This document shows positions 15,538 to 23,352 of a DNA stretch of 33,643 nucleotides, piece after piece. The position numbers and the translations under genes were made by a program. This DNA is from a virus, in IMG/VR virus record IMGVR_UViG_3300025894_000032, positions 1-33,643 of that record, one strand, 5' to 3'. The first letter of the stretch is position 1; each line of letters begins with the position of its first letter. The notes under the pieces are model-generated. The model worked only from the letters and a program-made list of their open reading frames with translations. It did no database searches and was not told the origin of the DNA.

Positions 15538-16971
15538 TTATTCATTGAATATGTTGATCTTGTATTTTATACTCTCTTTATCATAAAGTATAGATCTCTT
15601 CTCGAAATGCTGATGACCGTAGTATAAGTTATCATACACATCAAATATCACTAACTTAGATTTATTGTCGTTCTTTCTGAGACCTCTTCCTATTGATTGT
15701 AACGTCTTGATCTTCGCTTTGCCACTTCCTGCGAAAACTATATAGTGAAGATTCTTGATATTTATACCAGTGGAAAATATTTTTGAGATAGCGATACACA
15801 CCACATTATTATTAGCTTCCATGTAACGACGTATTCGCTCTCTCTCGGTTACCTCTACGTCTCCTCTTATAAAGTATACAGTCTTATCTTTTAAAGTTTT
15901 CTTCATATGATCGTACATCATCACACCATGGTCTATATAATCAACAAGTATCAAAGAATTGTTGTCAAAGTTTTTTGCTAATGCAGATATAACACTGAGC
16001 CTGTACGTAGATTTAGTTATGAAATCTATTTCTGCTTTGTACCGAGCTAGCGGATTAGTTTTGCTTGTATTTTTTGGCTTGAATTTGTAGTTTATCTTTA
16101 TGACTTGTGTTGATGCCTTGACTATATAATCATCCTTTCTCAGTTCATAGCTTCCTTTCTCATATATTATAGGACCAATCTTACCTATGATATTCCATTG
16201 ATCGATCATTTCCTCCGGCATGGTACCTGTGAAGCCATATCTATTAGGTGTATGTATCTTAGATATTATTTTGTTGATTTTGTTCTGTTTTCTGAGACCG
16301 TGAACTTCATCGATAACGAGAACATCTATATCCTGAACCCATGATATGTCGCTCTTAGCACTTTGGAGTATAGATGTGTTAGCTATAGTTACATTATAAC
16401 CTCGTTTCAGCTCCGTACCACCAGTCCACTTGGTACTGGTGAACGTAGTGCCATATTCCTCAAAATCGTTGTATGTCTGTGAAACTAGACTAAGATTAGG
16501 TACTATCAACAAGCAGCTGAAATGAGGATTATTTTTGTAATAATTCTCTAGCAAGCCTGCCATTGTTAGGGTCTTTCCACCAGCAGTGGCTAGAACTGCT
16601 ACACCTCTACCTAACACACAACATCTATCGATTATCTCAGATTGATAGTCTCTAAACTTTAAGTTTAGCTTGATGTCTGTATTCTTCTTCACTCTAGGGT
16701 TGGCGATTTTCTTGAATTGTTCACTAGCGTTGATGTTGATATTTGAGTCTTGACTCTTTACGTATTTTCTTATCTCATGATACATCCCTATATCAAATCT
16801 ACCCGCAGGAGTGATTGCGTATATTCTGGACGGTGTGTAACCTCCTCGGAATCTAGAGAACTTAGCAGCATTGTTAGGTACCGAGAACACCTCTCTTATA
16901 AGAGATATATCATCACCTCTGATATTACCATATCGTTGAGTCTTGTCTAGATCTATATTATATGATACCAT
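15538..16971 (-). CDS. uvsW: UvsW, recombination helicase (superfamily 2)
   Basis: Protein of 477 aa (T4 UvsW is 503), an ATP-dependent DNA/RNA helicase that unwinds R-loops, reverses forks and helps switch from origin to recombination-dependent replication. The N-terminal domain (about 1-95) precedes FRDYQSEIIDRC (Q motif region), Walker A ATAGGKT (128-134), a DEVH box (221-224), motif III FTGTMPEE, and the second RecA domain with IAISKIFSTGINIKN and QSIGRGLRK (motif VI). All motifs are intact. Its ATG shares one base with the uvsY stop. Confidence 0.94.
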   Translation of the reverse strand: MVSYNIDLDKTQRYGNIRGDDISLIREVFSVPNNAAKFSRFRGGYTPSRIYAITPAGRFDIGMYHEIRKYVKSQDSNININASEQFKKIANPRVKKNTDIKLNLKFRDYQSEIIDRCCVLGRGVAVLATAGGKTLTMAGLLENYYKNNPHFSCLLIVPNLSLVSQTYNDFEEYGTTFTSTKWTGGTELKRGYNVTIANTSILQSAKSDISWVQDIDVLVIDEVHGLRKQNKINKIISKIHTPNRYGFTGTMPEEMIDQWNIIGKIGPIIYEKGSYELRKDDYIVKASTQVIKINYKFKPKNTSKTNPLARYKAEIDFITKSTYRLSVISALAKNFDNNSLILVDYIDHGVMMYDHMKKTLKDKTVYFIRGDVEVTERERIRRYMEANNNVVCIAISKIFSTGINIKNLHYIVFAGSGKAKIKTLQSIGRGLRKNDNKSKLVIFDVYDNLYYGHQHFEKRSILYDKESIKYKINIFNE

Positions 16972-17363
16972 TATAATGTCTCCATCTTTATGATCTCTAC
17001 TAAATTCTTGAGATCGAAACTCATGCTACTAAATATTCTCTCACTCTTATCCAGTAGCTCTATGATCAACTCAATGTTCTTTATCTCATCATCAACCTCC
17101 ACTATATCCTTGTGCTTTGATGCGATCTTATCAGCCGATGGTCTGGTGAGTCTGATCTCAGATGACTCTCTGACTCGATCTGAGATTGCAGATATCAGAG
17201 TGTATCTCTTTTGCTGGAGAATATGAAGATCTCGTTTAAGTCTTATGAGACGACCAACCCACTTGTGTTTTAGAGCTGGAAGTTTCATCTGACACTCTTT
17301 CAATGCGAACTCATCCACCTCTACATCCTTTGTTAATTCATCAATATATCTTTCTAGTTCCAT
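16971..17363 (-). CDS. uvsY: UvsY, recombination mediator
   Basis: Protein of 130 aa (T4 UvsY is 137), which loads UvsX onto gp32-coated single-stranded DNA. Like T4 UvsY it is small, helical and highly charged: MELERYIDELTKDVEVDEFA at the N-terminus resembles T4 MRLEDLQEELKKDVFIDSTK, and KHKWVGRLIRLKRDLHILQQ (32-51) matches the T4 KWLNKHSSIKKEMLRIE region. It is the first gene of the leftward block and is coupled to uvsW, as in other T4-like phages. Confidence 0.85.
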   Translation of the reverse strand: MELERYIDELTKDVEVDEFALKECQMKLPALKHKWVGRLIRLKRDLHILQQKRYTLISAISDRVRESSEIRLTRPSADKIASKHKDIVEVDDEIKNIELIIELLDKSERIFSSMSFDLKNLVEIIKMETL

Positions 17364-17370
17364 CGCGTTA

Positions 17371-17378
17371 TATAAATA
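17371..17378 (+). promoter_or_regulatory. T4-late promoter TATAAATA, start of the plus-strand block
   Basis: Exact T4 late consensus TATAAATA on the plus strand in the 47-nt divergent gap between uvsY and the gene at 17411. Unlike the other boxes it lies 32 nt before the ATG, so this mRNA has a leader, and an AAGGT ribosome binding site is present before ATG 17411. Confidence 0.65.
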
Positions 17379-17410
17379 ATAGTATATAGATATGAAAAAT
17401 CAAGGTAAAT

Positions 17411-17719
17411 ATGTATAAAGATAGATTTCAAAAGTGTTTAGATGAAGATGTGATGAGCGCATCTGCCATGGCTACCGGTAACAACTCAACAGGTGATACA
17501 GCTGGAAGTTTCGGTAATGTAGATTCGTATGCTCCTGGAGATGCTCGGATGCCCAGAGCCTTAGGAGATGTAGATCTAACTAAGCGTAAGAAAAAGAAAA
17601 AGAAGAAGAGTAAAATCTCACATGACGACACAGTCAAAGGCAGCACAGGACCAGTGATGCAGTCTAGGAATTCCGGGATGCAAGGTCCAGGTAACAAGAT
17701 GAATCATGGATTTATGTAA
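17411..17719 (+). CDS. Small low-complexity protein with a polylysine stretch
   Basis: Protein of 102 aa, MYKDRFQKCLDEDVMSASAM, then a Gly/Asp/Ser-rich stretch, a run of basic residues (KRKKKKKKKSKI, 58-69) and a Gly/Met/Asn-rich tail. It looks intrinsically disordered. I do not recognise it. The late promoter and ribosome binding site (AAGGT, 6 nt before ATG) suggest a late, perhaps virion or prohead-core protein that could bind DNA through the lysine run. This is inference from composition only. An antisense frame of 89 aa is a shadow. Confidence 0.7.
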   Translation: MYKDRFQKCLDEDVMSASAMATGNNSTGDTAGSFGNVDSYAPGDARMPRALGDVDLTKRKKKKKKKSKISHDDTVKGSTGPVMQSRNSGMQGPGNKMNHGFM

Positions 17720-17728
17720 AACTTACTG

Positions 17729-17734
17729 TATAAT
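17729..17734 (+). promoter_or_regulatory. -10 box before the 17741 nuclease
   Basis: TATAAT, 6 nt before the ATG at 17741. The sequence 16 nt upstream, TGGATT (17707-17712), is a poor -35. Spacing matches the other early-type promoters. Confidence 0.45.
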
Positions 17735-17740
17735 ATACAC

Positions 17741-18247
17741 ATGACAAGTCCGCAGAAAGCTAAAGGCAATCACTTCGAGAGAACTGTTGCTAATCACCTG
17801 ACAGAGGTTTTTCAATTGAACTTTGAGAGAGTGCCAAATTCAGGAGCATTTACAGGTGGGAAGAACATCAGCAGATACAGCAAGCTGACAGAATCGCAAA
17901 AGTTGATATATGATGGTGATATATTGATGCCTGAGCAGTTGGGTAACATCAAGATAGAGTGTAAGAGTTACAAAGATTTTGCATTTCATAACTTACTCAG
18001 CTCTAATGCTCTACTAGACACATGGATCGATCAAGCCAGAGTTGACTTTAAGTTGTGGTTGCTGATATTTAAAATCAACAACAAGGGCTCATTTGTCGTG
18101 ATGGATAGAACAATGTGGAAGTCTGTCAGATACAGTGACAGCTACGCGAATTACAAGTCAAATTATGTGATACCATATGATGGTTTTTTTGAAGAGAACA
18201 AAGATGTGTTGCTGAAGATGTCAGAGACATATATACAAGGTTGTTGA
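17741..18247 (+). CDS. PD-(D/E)XK nuclease, Holliday-junction-resolvase-like
   Basis: Protein of 168 aa with KGNHFERTVANHL (helix carrying Glu13), VPNSGAFTGG (31-40), then YDGDILMPE (57-65) and IKIECKSYK (70-78). The order Glu, Asp58/Asp60, Glu73-Cys-Lys75 is the restriction-endonuclease-like catalytic core. The helix plus SGA-type loop resembles archaeal Hjc-like resolvases and other small phage nucleases. A role in resolving recombination intermediates would suit the neighbours (UvsX/W/Y, gp46/47), but a structure-specific repair or packaging nuclease is also possible. T4 endonuclease VII is a different fold. Confidence 0.75.
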   Translation: MTSPQKAKGNHFERTVANHLTEVFQLNFERVPNSGAFTGGKNISRYSKLTESQKLIYDGDILMPEQLGNIKIECKSYKDFAFHNLLSSNALLDTWIDQARVDFKLWLLIFKINNKGSFVVMDRTMWKSVRYSDSYANYKSNYVIPYDGFFEENKDVLLKMSETYIQGC

Positions 18248-18251
18248 TTCA

Positions 18252-18797
18252 ATGATCATTAACAATCACATCAAGGTTGTTGATTTCAATCAAATACTCC
18301 ATGGAGTCAGCAATTCAGTTGTGGATCGAATCTATGATATTGATGGTGATCTCTCAGGATTGCATAAGATGAGCAATGATTTTCGTAGATTGCTGATGTT
18401 CCACACCATCAAAGACACATGTGATCTGATATTGAATGACGACACTGGTTATCGGCTGGTTGTATATGTGGGTAACATATCGCATGATATAGAGATGGTG
18501 AGATTGTCGGATGATTCTGAGGAAATGATCAAGGTCATCAACAGTTGTGTCAGATCCATATACAGCAAGCTACCAGTCAAAGTGTTCAAGTCTGATGTAC
18601 CGTATGATGAGATGTTGTCGTACAGTTCAGCAGATGGAGAGATGGTGTGTATCAAGAATAGCATAACACATATCGCCTATAAATCCCGTGTGAGTAGTTT
18701 TGAGAATATAAAAAGGTTCGTCAAAGCCAATCAACTGACATTTTTGTCTGAATCATACTTCACAGATATAAGAGCTAAGAATCTACTTTTTGCATAA
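18252..18797 (+). CDS. Unknown 181-aa protein, possible remnant of a FEN/RNase H-type exonuclease
   Basis: The start IKVVDFNQILHGVSNSV and the following helix FRRLLMFHTIKDTCDL, then YRLVVYVGN, recall the N-terminal half of phage RNase H / 5'-3' exonucleases (DxNQ motif, helix, then a strand). KLPVKVFKSDVPYDEML sits where those enzymes have a strand followed by the acidic AEADD-type motif, but here most acidic metal ligands are missing. The protein is also much shorter than T4 RNase H (305 aa). This likeness is weak and by eye only. The gene begins 4 nt after the nuclease gene and is followed by a late-type box. Confidence 0.6.
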   Translation: MIINNHIKVVDFNQILHGVSNSVVDRIYDIDGDLSGLHKMSNDFRRLLMFHTIKDTCDLILNDDTGYRLVVYVGNISHDIEMVRLSDDSEEMIKVINSCVRSIYSKLPVKVFKSDVPYDEMLSYSSADGEMVCIKNSITHIAYKSRVSSFENIKRFVKANQLTFLSESYFTDIRAKNLLFA

Positions 18798-18800
18798 ATA
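18793..18800 (+). promoter_or_regulatory. Late-type box CATAAATA before the 18806 gene
   Basis: CATAAATA ends 5 nt before ATG 18806 and contains the TAA stop of the preceding gene. Confidence 0.55.
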
Positions 18801-18805
18801 ATAAT

Positions 18806-19087
18806 ATGAACGAATTTCTAAAGCTGATTGACGATAATCATCACATTGTGGAGGGTCGCAAGCAAAAGGATAAAGCGGCTAGGATCGCTAATCAGAAGAA
18901 AGAGGAGAAGCAAAGGATATATCGACAGAGCTTGAAGAATGTAGGTGATGATACTAGTGCAGACACAACGGAACCATCACCAATCACAGGTCCAGAAGAC
19001 ACTGCAGTGACGGAACCAACCAACAATCAACGAGAGATCAAGATACAAAGTATCAATAATTTCTTCAAACAACTGAACATGTCATGA
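18806..19087 (+). CDS. Small charged unknown protein
   Basis: Protein of 93 aa. The first half is a basic helix (EGRKQKDKAARIANQKKEEK, 16-35), the middle is Thr/Pro/Glu-rich and disordered (about 49-74), and the end is a short helix (QSINNFFKQLNM). I do not recognise it. It may be a scaffold-like or structural accessory protein. It starts right after a late-type box, and its TGA overlaps the ATG of the next gene, so the two are translationally coupled. Confidence 0.65.
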   Translation: MNEFLKLIDDNHHIVEGRKQKDKAARIANQKKEEKQRIYRQSLKNVGDDTSADTTEPSPITGPEDTAVTEPTNNQREIKIQSINNFFKQLNMS

Positions 19088-19629
19088 TAGACTGGGCACA
19101 GATCAACACACCAGATGAACAAGCGAGATTGGCATATCTGAACACATTGACTGATGCTGAATTGGAAACGGTTGAGAGGCAGATGAACATATTTCAGAGA
19201 CCAGAAGGTGGAGGCTCAGGAGCGTTCATGAAGAATATAGCCAAAGGAGCTGCAAATTTAGGATGGAGTGGAGTGAAGAAAGCCGCTGGAGCAGCCAAGA
19301 ATCTGGTGAACGTTGCCAATCAAGGTGCTACACAAGATCCGTTTGGCAATCTAGGAGTGGGAAAGATCAAAGGACCAACAGGTAGCAAGACACAAACCAA
19401 CTCAAGTGTGGCTCAGATCGATCAAAGATTTTCCAACATTCAGAAGAAAATGAACTCACCTATCGTCAGTCAAGATATAAAGACCATGTTTCAGAAAGAT
19501 TTCGAACTGTGGAAAAAATACAAACCCAATCTCAGCAACACAGATAGTAACACACCTGGATGGATGAGATACTTTGACAAGAATTTGTATAGAATGGAGC
19601 GAGGTGTAGGTATAGCACCCGTCAGCTAA
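19084..19629 (+). CDS. Unknown 181-aa protein with an amphipathic Ala/Gly/Lys segment
   Basis: The N-terminus is helical (TPDEQARLAYLNTLTDAELE), followed by a Gly-rich hinge and an amphipathic Ala/Gly/Lys helix (IAKGAANLGWSGVKKAAGAA, about 53-72) that looks able to touch membrane or nucleic acid. The C-terminal half is polar and ends with WMRYFDKNLYRMER. No family recognised. It overlaps the preceding gene by 4 nt and is followed by a TAAGTA box. A virion-associated role is an inference from its place among small, probably late-expressed genes. Confidence 0.65.
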   Translation: MIDWAQINTPDEQARLAYLNTLTDAELETVERQMNIFQRPEGGGSGAFMKNIAKGAANLGWSGVKKAAGAAKNLVNVANQGATQDPFGNLGVGKIKGPTGSKTQTNSSVAQIDQRFSNIQKKMNSPIVSQDIKTMFQKDFELWKKYKPNLSNTDSNTPGWMRYFDKNLYRMERGVGIAPVS

Positions 19630-19635
19630 TAAGTA
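19629..19635 (+). promoter_or_regulatory. TAAGTA-type box before the 19644 gene
   Basis: ATAAGTA starting in the stop codon of the preceding gene, 8 nt before ATG 19644. Confidence 0.3.
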
Positions 19636-19643
19636 ATTTAATT

Positions 19644-19994
19644 ATGGAGCGATTTGAAAGAACATTATACGAGGCTTGGAATTTATACTTAGAAGACGGA
19701 TTACCACCTCCACCAGAAGAACCAGCAGCAGAAGCTCCAGCCGGAGACGAGCCACCACCAGCAGCTCCAGCAGCTCCAGTTGATGATGATATTGATGAAT
19801 CACCAGATGACATGTCCAAACTCAAGCTGGATATGGTAGAGTCTATTAGAAAGGCATTGGTGATCAATCCTAATGACATCGACAGATCATTGTATGGCAA
19901 GCTGACCCACGTCACAACTCTTAAGAATTTAGATGAGATGGAAAAAGTGGTTCAGGAGTTGGTCACCAACTACTATCCAGACACAGGGTTATGA
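19644..19994 (+). CDS. Small acidic protein with a Pro/Ala-rich linker
   Basis: Protein of 116 aa: an N-terminal helix (MERFERTLYEAWNLYLEDGL), a Pro/Ala/Glu-rich disordered linker (21-46), an acidic stretch, then a helical domain (DMSKLKLDMVESIRKALVIN, 56-75, and NLDEMEKVVQELVTNYY). I do not recognise it. It could be an internal head or scaffold component, but composition is the only hint. The stop overlaps the next ATG (ATGA). The antisense 97-aa frame is an artefact of the repetitive linker. Confidence 0.65.
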   Translation: MERFERTLYEAWNLYLEDGLPPPPEEPAAEAPAGDEPPPAAPAAPVDDDIDESPDDMSKLKLDMVESIRKALVINPNDIDRSLYGKLTHVTTLKNLDEMEKVVQELVTNYYPDTGL

Positions 19995-21055
19995 GCAACA
20001 GGGATATAGGTAAGTTATATTCAAGTATAACAAGTGGTAGTTTGACAAGGCGGGAGAGATTCATGGTTAGTGAAGATAAGGAAATATACACAAAATCTCA
20101 GAATCGATATAAACATTTAGGCAGTGTCACTAATCAAGAATTTAACAAAATTACCAGAATGATCAGTTCCGGAGAGGCATTTGAGCAAATCGAGGAATAC
20201 TTGACCAGTAAGCAATATACACCTGATTCATTCAAAGGTGAAGATGATTATAGGTTATTAATAGATCTGCTAGATGGGGCTGCTTTTGAAGGTTATATAT
20301 CTCAAAAAAAGCCGGATTTAATGACAGTTAAATCTGGTAATATTATTGACATTACATCAAGAAGTGGTCTAGACTCTACAATGGCTCAAAGGATAGCCAG
20401 ATTTACACCAATCGATAAAACCGGTAGTAATGTCGGTCCAGGGGAGATTTTACTAGCATTAACATTTAATGATGTTTTAAATTCAACTATAGGTGGTGAC
20501 TTAATGATAGGTAATAACAAACTAGAAGTTAAAGGACAAGGTGGTAGGTTCGGTCAACAACCTGGTAGAGGTGGAATTGCGTTTACATTCGACTCATTAT
20601 TAGAACCTCTAAAACAACCACCATTACTTGACGATATCGTTTCGTTAGAAAAGAGTATAAGCACAATCTACAATTCATTCGTAAATGAAGGTATCATGAA
20701 TCAATTTATACCAAGATTACGGAAAACTCTTAGTGCATCATACCCCTCCGGTAATTTAAATTATATAAATAATAAAATTGATTTTAATAATCTAGGTACC
20801 AGGAGAGGGAGAAACGTACTACCAGGGGATATCAGAAAAGCTCTTGCCAAGTTAAACTTTGATCACTATTCGTCAAAATACAAAACAGACTTATTTTTAT
20901 TTGTTGATAAAAATTCGTTAGATTTTGCAATGTTCGAGAAAAAGGACGCATTAAAAAGTGGTGGTTTGATCGATTCAAATTTATTATTATCTAGTAGTTT
21001 TTCACTTAGCACTCTATACCCAAATTTTAAATTTAACTTCAATGGTAACATTTAA
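19991..21055 (+). CDS. Putative PD-(D/E)XK nuclease in an AT-rich patch
   Basis: Protein of 354 aa. The centre reads NVGPGEILLALTF (148-159), GGDLMIGNNKLEVKGQGGRF (168-187): a helix with Glu152, Asp170, and Glu179-Val-Lys181 on a strand, the arrangement of restriction-like nucleases. A Gly/Gln/Arg-rich turn follows. The N-terminal 110 residues are helical and the C-terminal region has alternating strands. The DNA is visibly AT-richer than its neighbours, with TTA the common Leu codon, suggesting recent acquisition. It could be a restriction-type or homing-type nuclease or a repair enzyme. It overlaps the genes on both sides. Confidence 0.7.
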   Translation: MSNRDIGKLYSSITSGSLTRRERFMVSEDKEIYTKSQNRYKHLGSVTNQEFNKITRMISSGEAFEQIEEYLTSKQYTPDSFKGEDDYRLLIDLLDGAAFEGYISQKKPDLMTVKSGNIIDITSRSGLDSTMAQRIARFTPIDKTGSNVGPGEILLALTFNDVLNSTIGGDLMIGNNKLEVKGQGGRFGQQPGRGGIAFTFDSLLEPLKQPPLLDDIVSLEKSISTIYNSFVNEGIMNQFIPRLRKTLSASYPSGNLNYINNKIDFNNLGTRRGRNVLPGDIRKALAKLNFDHYSSKYKTDLFLFVDKNSLDFAMFEKKDALKSGGLIDSNLLLSSSFSLSTLYPNFKFNFNGNI

Positions 21056-22382
21056 ACAATATTACAATCTTCTGATTGAGAAAAAGGTCAACCCAGGTGT
21101 GAAATTGCACCTGTCACATCTAGAAGACCTGGTGATTGAACAAGGCAAAGAAGGTTACACAGCTTTTGCAGAACATATTGTAGAGCTCAAGAATTACATT
21201 TACGGATTGGACAGCGAGACTGTTGTGAATCTCAAAGTGGATGGAGCACCAGCGCTGTATTTCGGAATGGATCCCAGACCAGACTTTCAAGGTCAATTTT
21301 TCGTAGCCAGCAAGAGTGGATTCAACAAGACACCCAAACTAAATCATTCACCAGAAGAAGTGAAACAGAATCATGGGCATGCACCTGGCTTGGCTCAGAA
21401 ATTAGTACAAGCTCTCAACTCACTCAAACCGGTGTATGAGGAGATTGGTGCTAGTCGTATATATCAAGGTGACATCATATTCACAGATGATCTTAAAAAA
21501 CAAGAATCCATCGACAATCAACCTCACATAACATTTCAACCTCAACTGATCAAGTATGCTGTACCTGTGGATGACAAGAGTGAATTGTACAATCGAGTCA
21601 ACAAAGCAAATTTCGGTATCGCGATACATGACAGTTTCAAAGGAGTCACTGATGATGGCACTAACATAAGATTCACTGCATCAAATAAAAACGTGCTAGA
21701 TCTTGTCGAAGCTAGTAAGAAACATGGTGTGTTCATTGAGAGCAGTACATATAACCAGAAGCAAGTAAACCTTGATCTACCACGTCAGACGAAGGTGGAA
21801 CTAGATACTCTCATGAGTAAGGCTCAAGGTCATATGAATGAAGTGAGTGAGACGTTCAATTCTGCATATGTGAACAACAACAAGTTCATGGGAATTGTTC
21901 AAAGATTCTTGAATGATGAAGTGAAGAAAGCAGAAAGCACCAAGAACAACATATACACATTGGCTTTCAGAGGCAGTGAGTTTAATGAGAGTGTGTTCAG
22001 CAAGCGATTTCAATCATTTCTCAAGAAGAACTTTGATAAAGAGACCATTGACAAAGGAGAGAGAGGCATCATGAATGCCAAGGAGAGAATGAAGGATTAT
22101 AAAATCATGTTTGAGGATGACAATTTTCAACACTTTGTCACATCAACTCACTACATGATCAGGATAAAGAATCTGGTGTTGAGTCTGTTCAATCAGCTCG
22201 AGTCTCAGATCGCAAAGACTGGTGGTAAGATAGGCAAAGCATTCATACCACAATCAGATGGTTCGTTCGCGTTGAGTCGAGGTGAAGGGTTTGTGCTGTT
22301 TGTTGGTGACAATCAAGTGAAGATTGTGGATCGATTGGACTTCTCTGCGAAGAATCTACAGCACGGTCAGTTCCAGAAGTAA
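21042..22382 (+). CDS. Putative nucleic-acid ligase / nucleotidyltransferase-like protein
   Basis: Protein of 446 aa. The segment VVNLKVDGAPALYFG (61-75) carries KxDG (Lys65, Asp67, Gly68), the nucleotide-attachment motif I of DNA/RNA ligases and capping enzymes. FFVASKSGF (86-94), RIYQGDIIF (139-147, like motif III) and FGIAIHDSF (191-199, like motif IIIa/IV) follow in the right order. The C-terminal 200 residues are helical, with a final beta-rich VKIVDR. I know similar uncharacterised proteins occur in marine T4-like phages, but no activity is known to me. The gene overlaps the nuclease by 14 nt and ends at a hairpin terminator. Confidence 0.7.
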   Translation: MVTFKQYYNLLIEKKVNPGVKLHLSHLEDLVIEQGKEGYTAFAEHIVELKNYIYGLDSETVVNLKVDGAPALYFGMDPRPDFQGQFFVASKSGFNKTPKLNHSPEEVKQNHGHAPGLAQKLVQALNSLKPVYEEIGASRIYQGDIIFTDDLKKQESIDNQPHITFQPQLIKYAVPVDDKSELYNRVNKANFGIAIHDSFKGVTDDGTNIRFTASNKNVLDLVEASKKHGVFIESSTYNQKQVNLDLPRQTKVELDTLMSKAQGHMNEVSETFNSAYVNNNKFMGIVQRFLNDEVKKAESTKNNIYTLAFRGSEFNESVFSKRFQSFLKKNFDKETIDKGERGIMNAKERMKDYKIMFEDDNFQHFVTSTHYMIRIKNLVLSLFNQLESQIAKTGGKIGKAFIPQSDGSFALSRGEGFVLFVGDNQVKIVDRLDFSAKNLQHGQFQK

Positions 22383-22385
22383 CGT

Positions 22386-22416
22386 GCAGTCTACTTGATC
22401 TTGCTGACTGCTTTTT
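22386..22416 (+). terminator. Possible intrinsic terminator
   Basis: GCAGTC (22386-22391) and GACTGC (22406-22411) form a perfect 6-bp stem with a 14-nt loop, followed at once by TTTTT (22412-22416). It lies 4 nt after the stop of the plus-strand gene and reaches into the 3' end of the convergent minus-strand gene. The stem is short and the loop large. Confidence 0.45.
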
Positions 22417-23347
22417 GGAGTTTGGATGACACTTTGTTCATCAAATCACCATATGACTTCTGAATCTTCTTCTCTGGATCTCCACTCATCATACGAGCCC
22501 TGCCTTGACCTCCAGATAGTGTTTTCGCAGTTTTTATCAAATTTGCATCAAGTGTTCCATCATTGTTAGCAGCTTTATTCAGCGAGTTAGCATCAGGAGT
22601 CTCTTCTTCAATTGATCGTCTTGTGGTGGTTGAACTCTCTTCATGACCTCTACCGGAACACATTCGGGTGGCTTCTGATCTAGAATAACCATCGCTCATG
22701 TAGTCTCTGATACAATCATACATCTCTTCCTCTACAACATCAGATTCGAGTTGAACCTCATCAGACAATTTCAACAACTCTAATAATTTATCAAAATTCT
22801 CTCCCACTGATTTCGAATCCTCATCTTCATCAGCATTCTCTTTGTCAGCTTCCTCCTTGTCAGCTTCCTCATTCTCCTTGTCAGTCCGAGCAGCTCGGAT
22901 GTTTCCTGAACTTGACTCTTCTTTTGTTGATGTCTTCTTCAGTCTACGTTTCTCAAATTCTGTAAGATCATCCTCTGATCCATCTGTACCTTCACTCTCA
23001 ATTGACTCACTTGCGTATGTGTGAACCTGTGGATTGTGCATGGAACTAGCTGGTGATTGATCTATCGGTTTGGGTGGAATTGAACCAGTCATCCCCATGC
23101 TGTCTTCAGCGAATTGCTTCATCTCACCACACACATCTTCAATGGTCATGCTTGAGTGATCATTGACGTGTACGTCTGATAATTTACTCAGTGCATCTCT
23201 CAGTTGTTTGCGGCTTCCCTCTCTGTGGATGCTCGCGATGTCCTCAGTCACACTCTCGTGGACAATTTGATGTTCTGTGTCATGTGTTCTTATAGACTTG
23301 TCATACATGTCGTTAAGAGCATTAAAGTCTCTGTGAAAATTTCGCAT
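22391..23347 (-). CDS. Acidic low-complexity protein, unknown
   Basis: Protein of 318 aa. The N-terminal third is helical (HRDFNALNDMYDKSI). The middle (about 120-180) is a very acidic, repetitive region with EEADKEEADKENADEDED. DCIRDYMSDGYSRSEATRMC (about 211-230) is a compact Cys-bounded motif that stands out as probably folded. The end is a basic helix (SYGDLMNKVSSKLQKAVSKI). I do not recognise it. Acidic, repetitive proteins of this kind in T4-like phages are often scaffold or internal head proteins, which would fit its late promoter; this is inference. It is a single minus-strand gene between plus-strand genes. Confidence 0.7.
   Translation of the reverse strand: MRNFHRDFNALNDMYDKSIRTHDTEHQIVHESVTEDIASIHREGSRKQLRDALSKLSDVHVNDHSSMTIEDVCGEMKQFAEDSMGMTGSIPPKPIDQSPASSMHNPQVHTYASESIESEGTDGSEDDLTEFEKRRLKKTSTKEESSSGNIRAARTDKENEEADKEEADKENADEDEDSKSVGENFDKLLELLKLSDEVQLESDVVEEEMYDCIRDYMSDGYSRSEATRMCSGRGHEESSTTTRRSIEEETPDANSLNKAANNDGTLDANLIKTAKTLSGGQGRARMMSGDPEKKIQKSYGDLMNKVSSKLQKAVSKIK
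22842..22871 (-). repeat. Two tandem 15-bp copies encoding EEADK repeats
   Basis: Plus-strand TTGTCAGCTTCCTCC at 22842-22856 is repeated at 22857-22871 with one final base change, and a partial copy follows. It encodes the Glu/Asp/Lys repeats of the minus-strand protein. Confidence 0.85.
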
Positions 23348-23352
23348 GTAAT

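Noticed and set aside
17392-17418. Eight-codon leader-like frame before the 17411 gene
   Set aside because: ATG at 17392 gives only MKNQGKYV and overlaps the real start; no regulatory codon pattern or attenuator hairpin was seen.
19622-19915. 97-aa minus-strand frame, Ser/Ala/Gly-rich
   Set aside because: It is the antisense of the Pro/Ala-rich linker at 19644-19994, where repetitive codons keep the opposite strand open.
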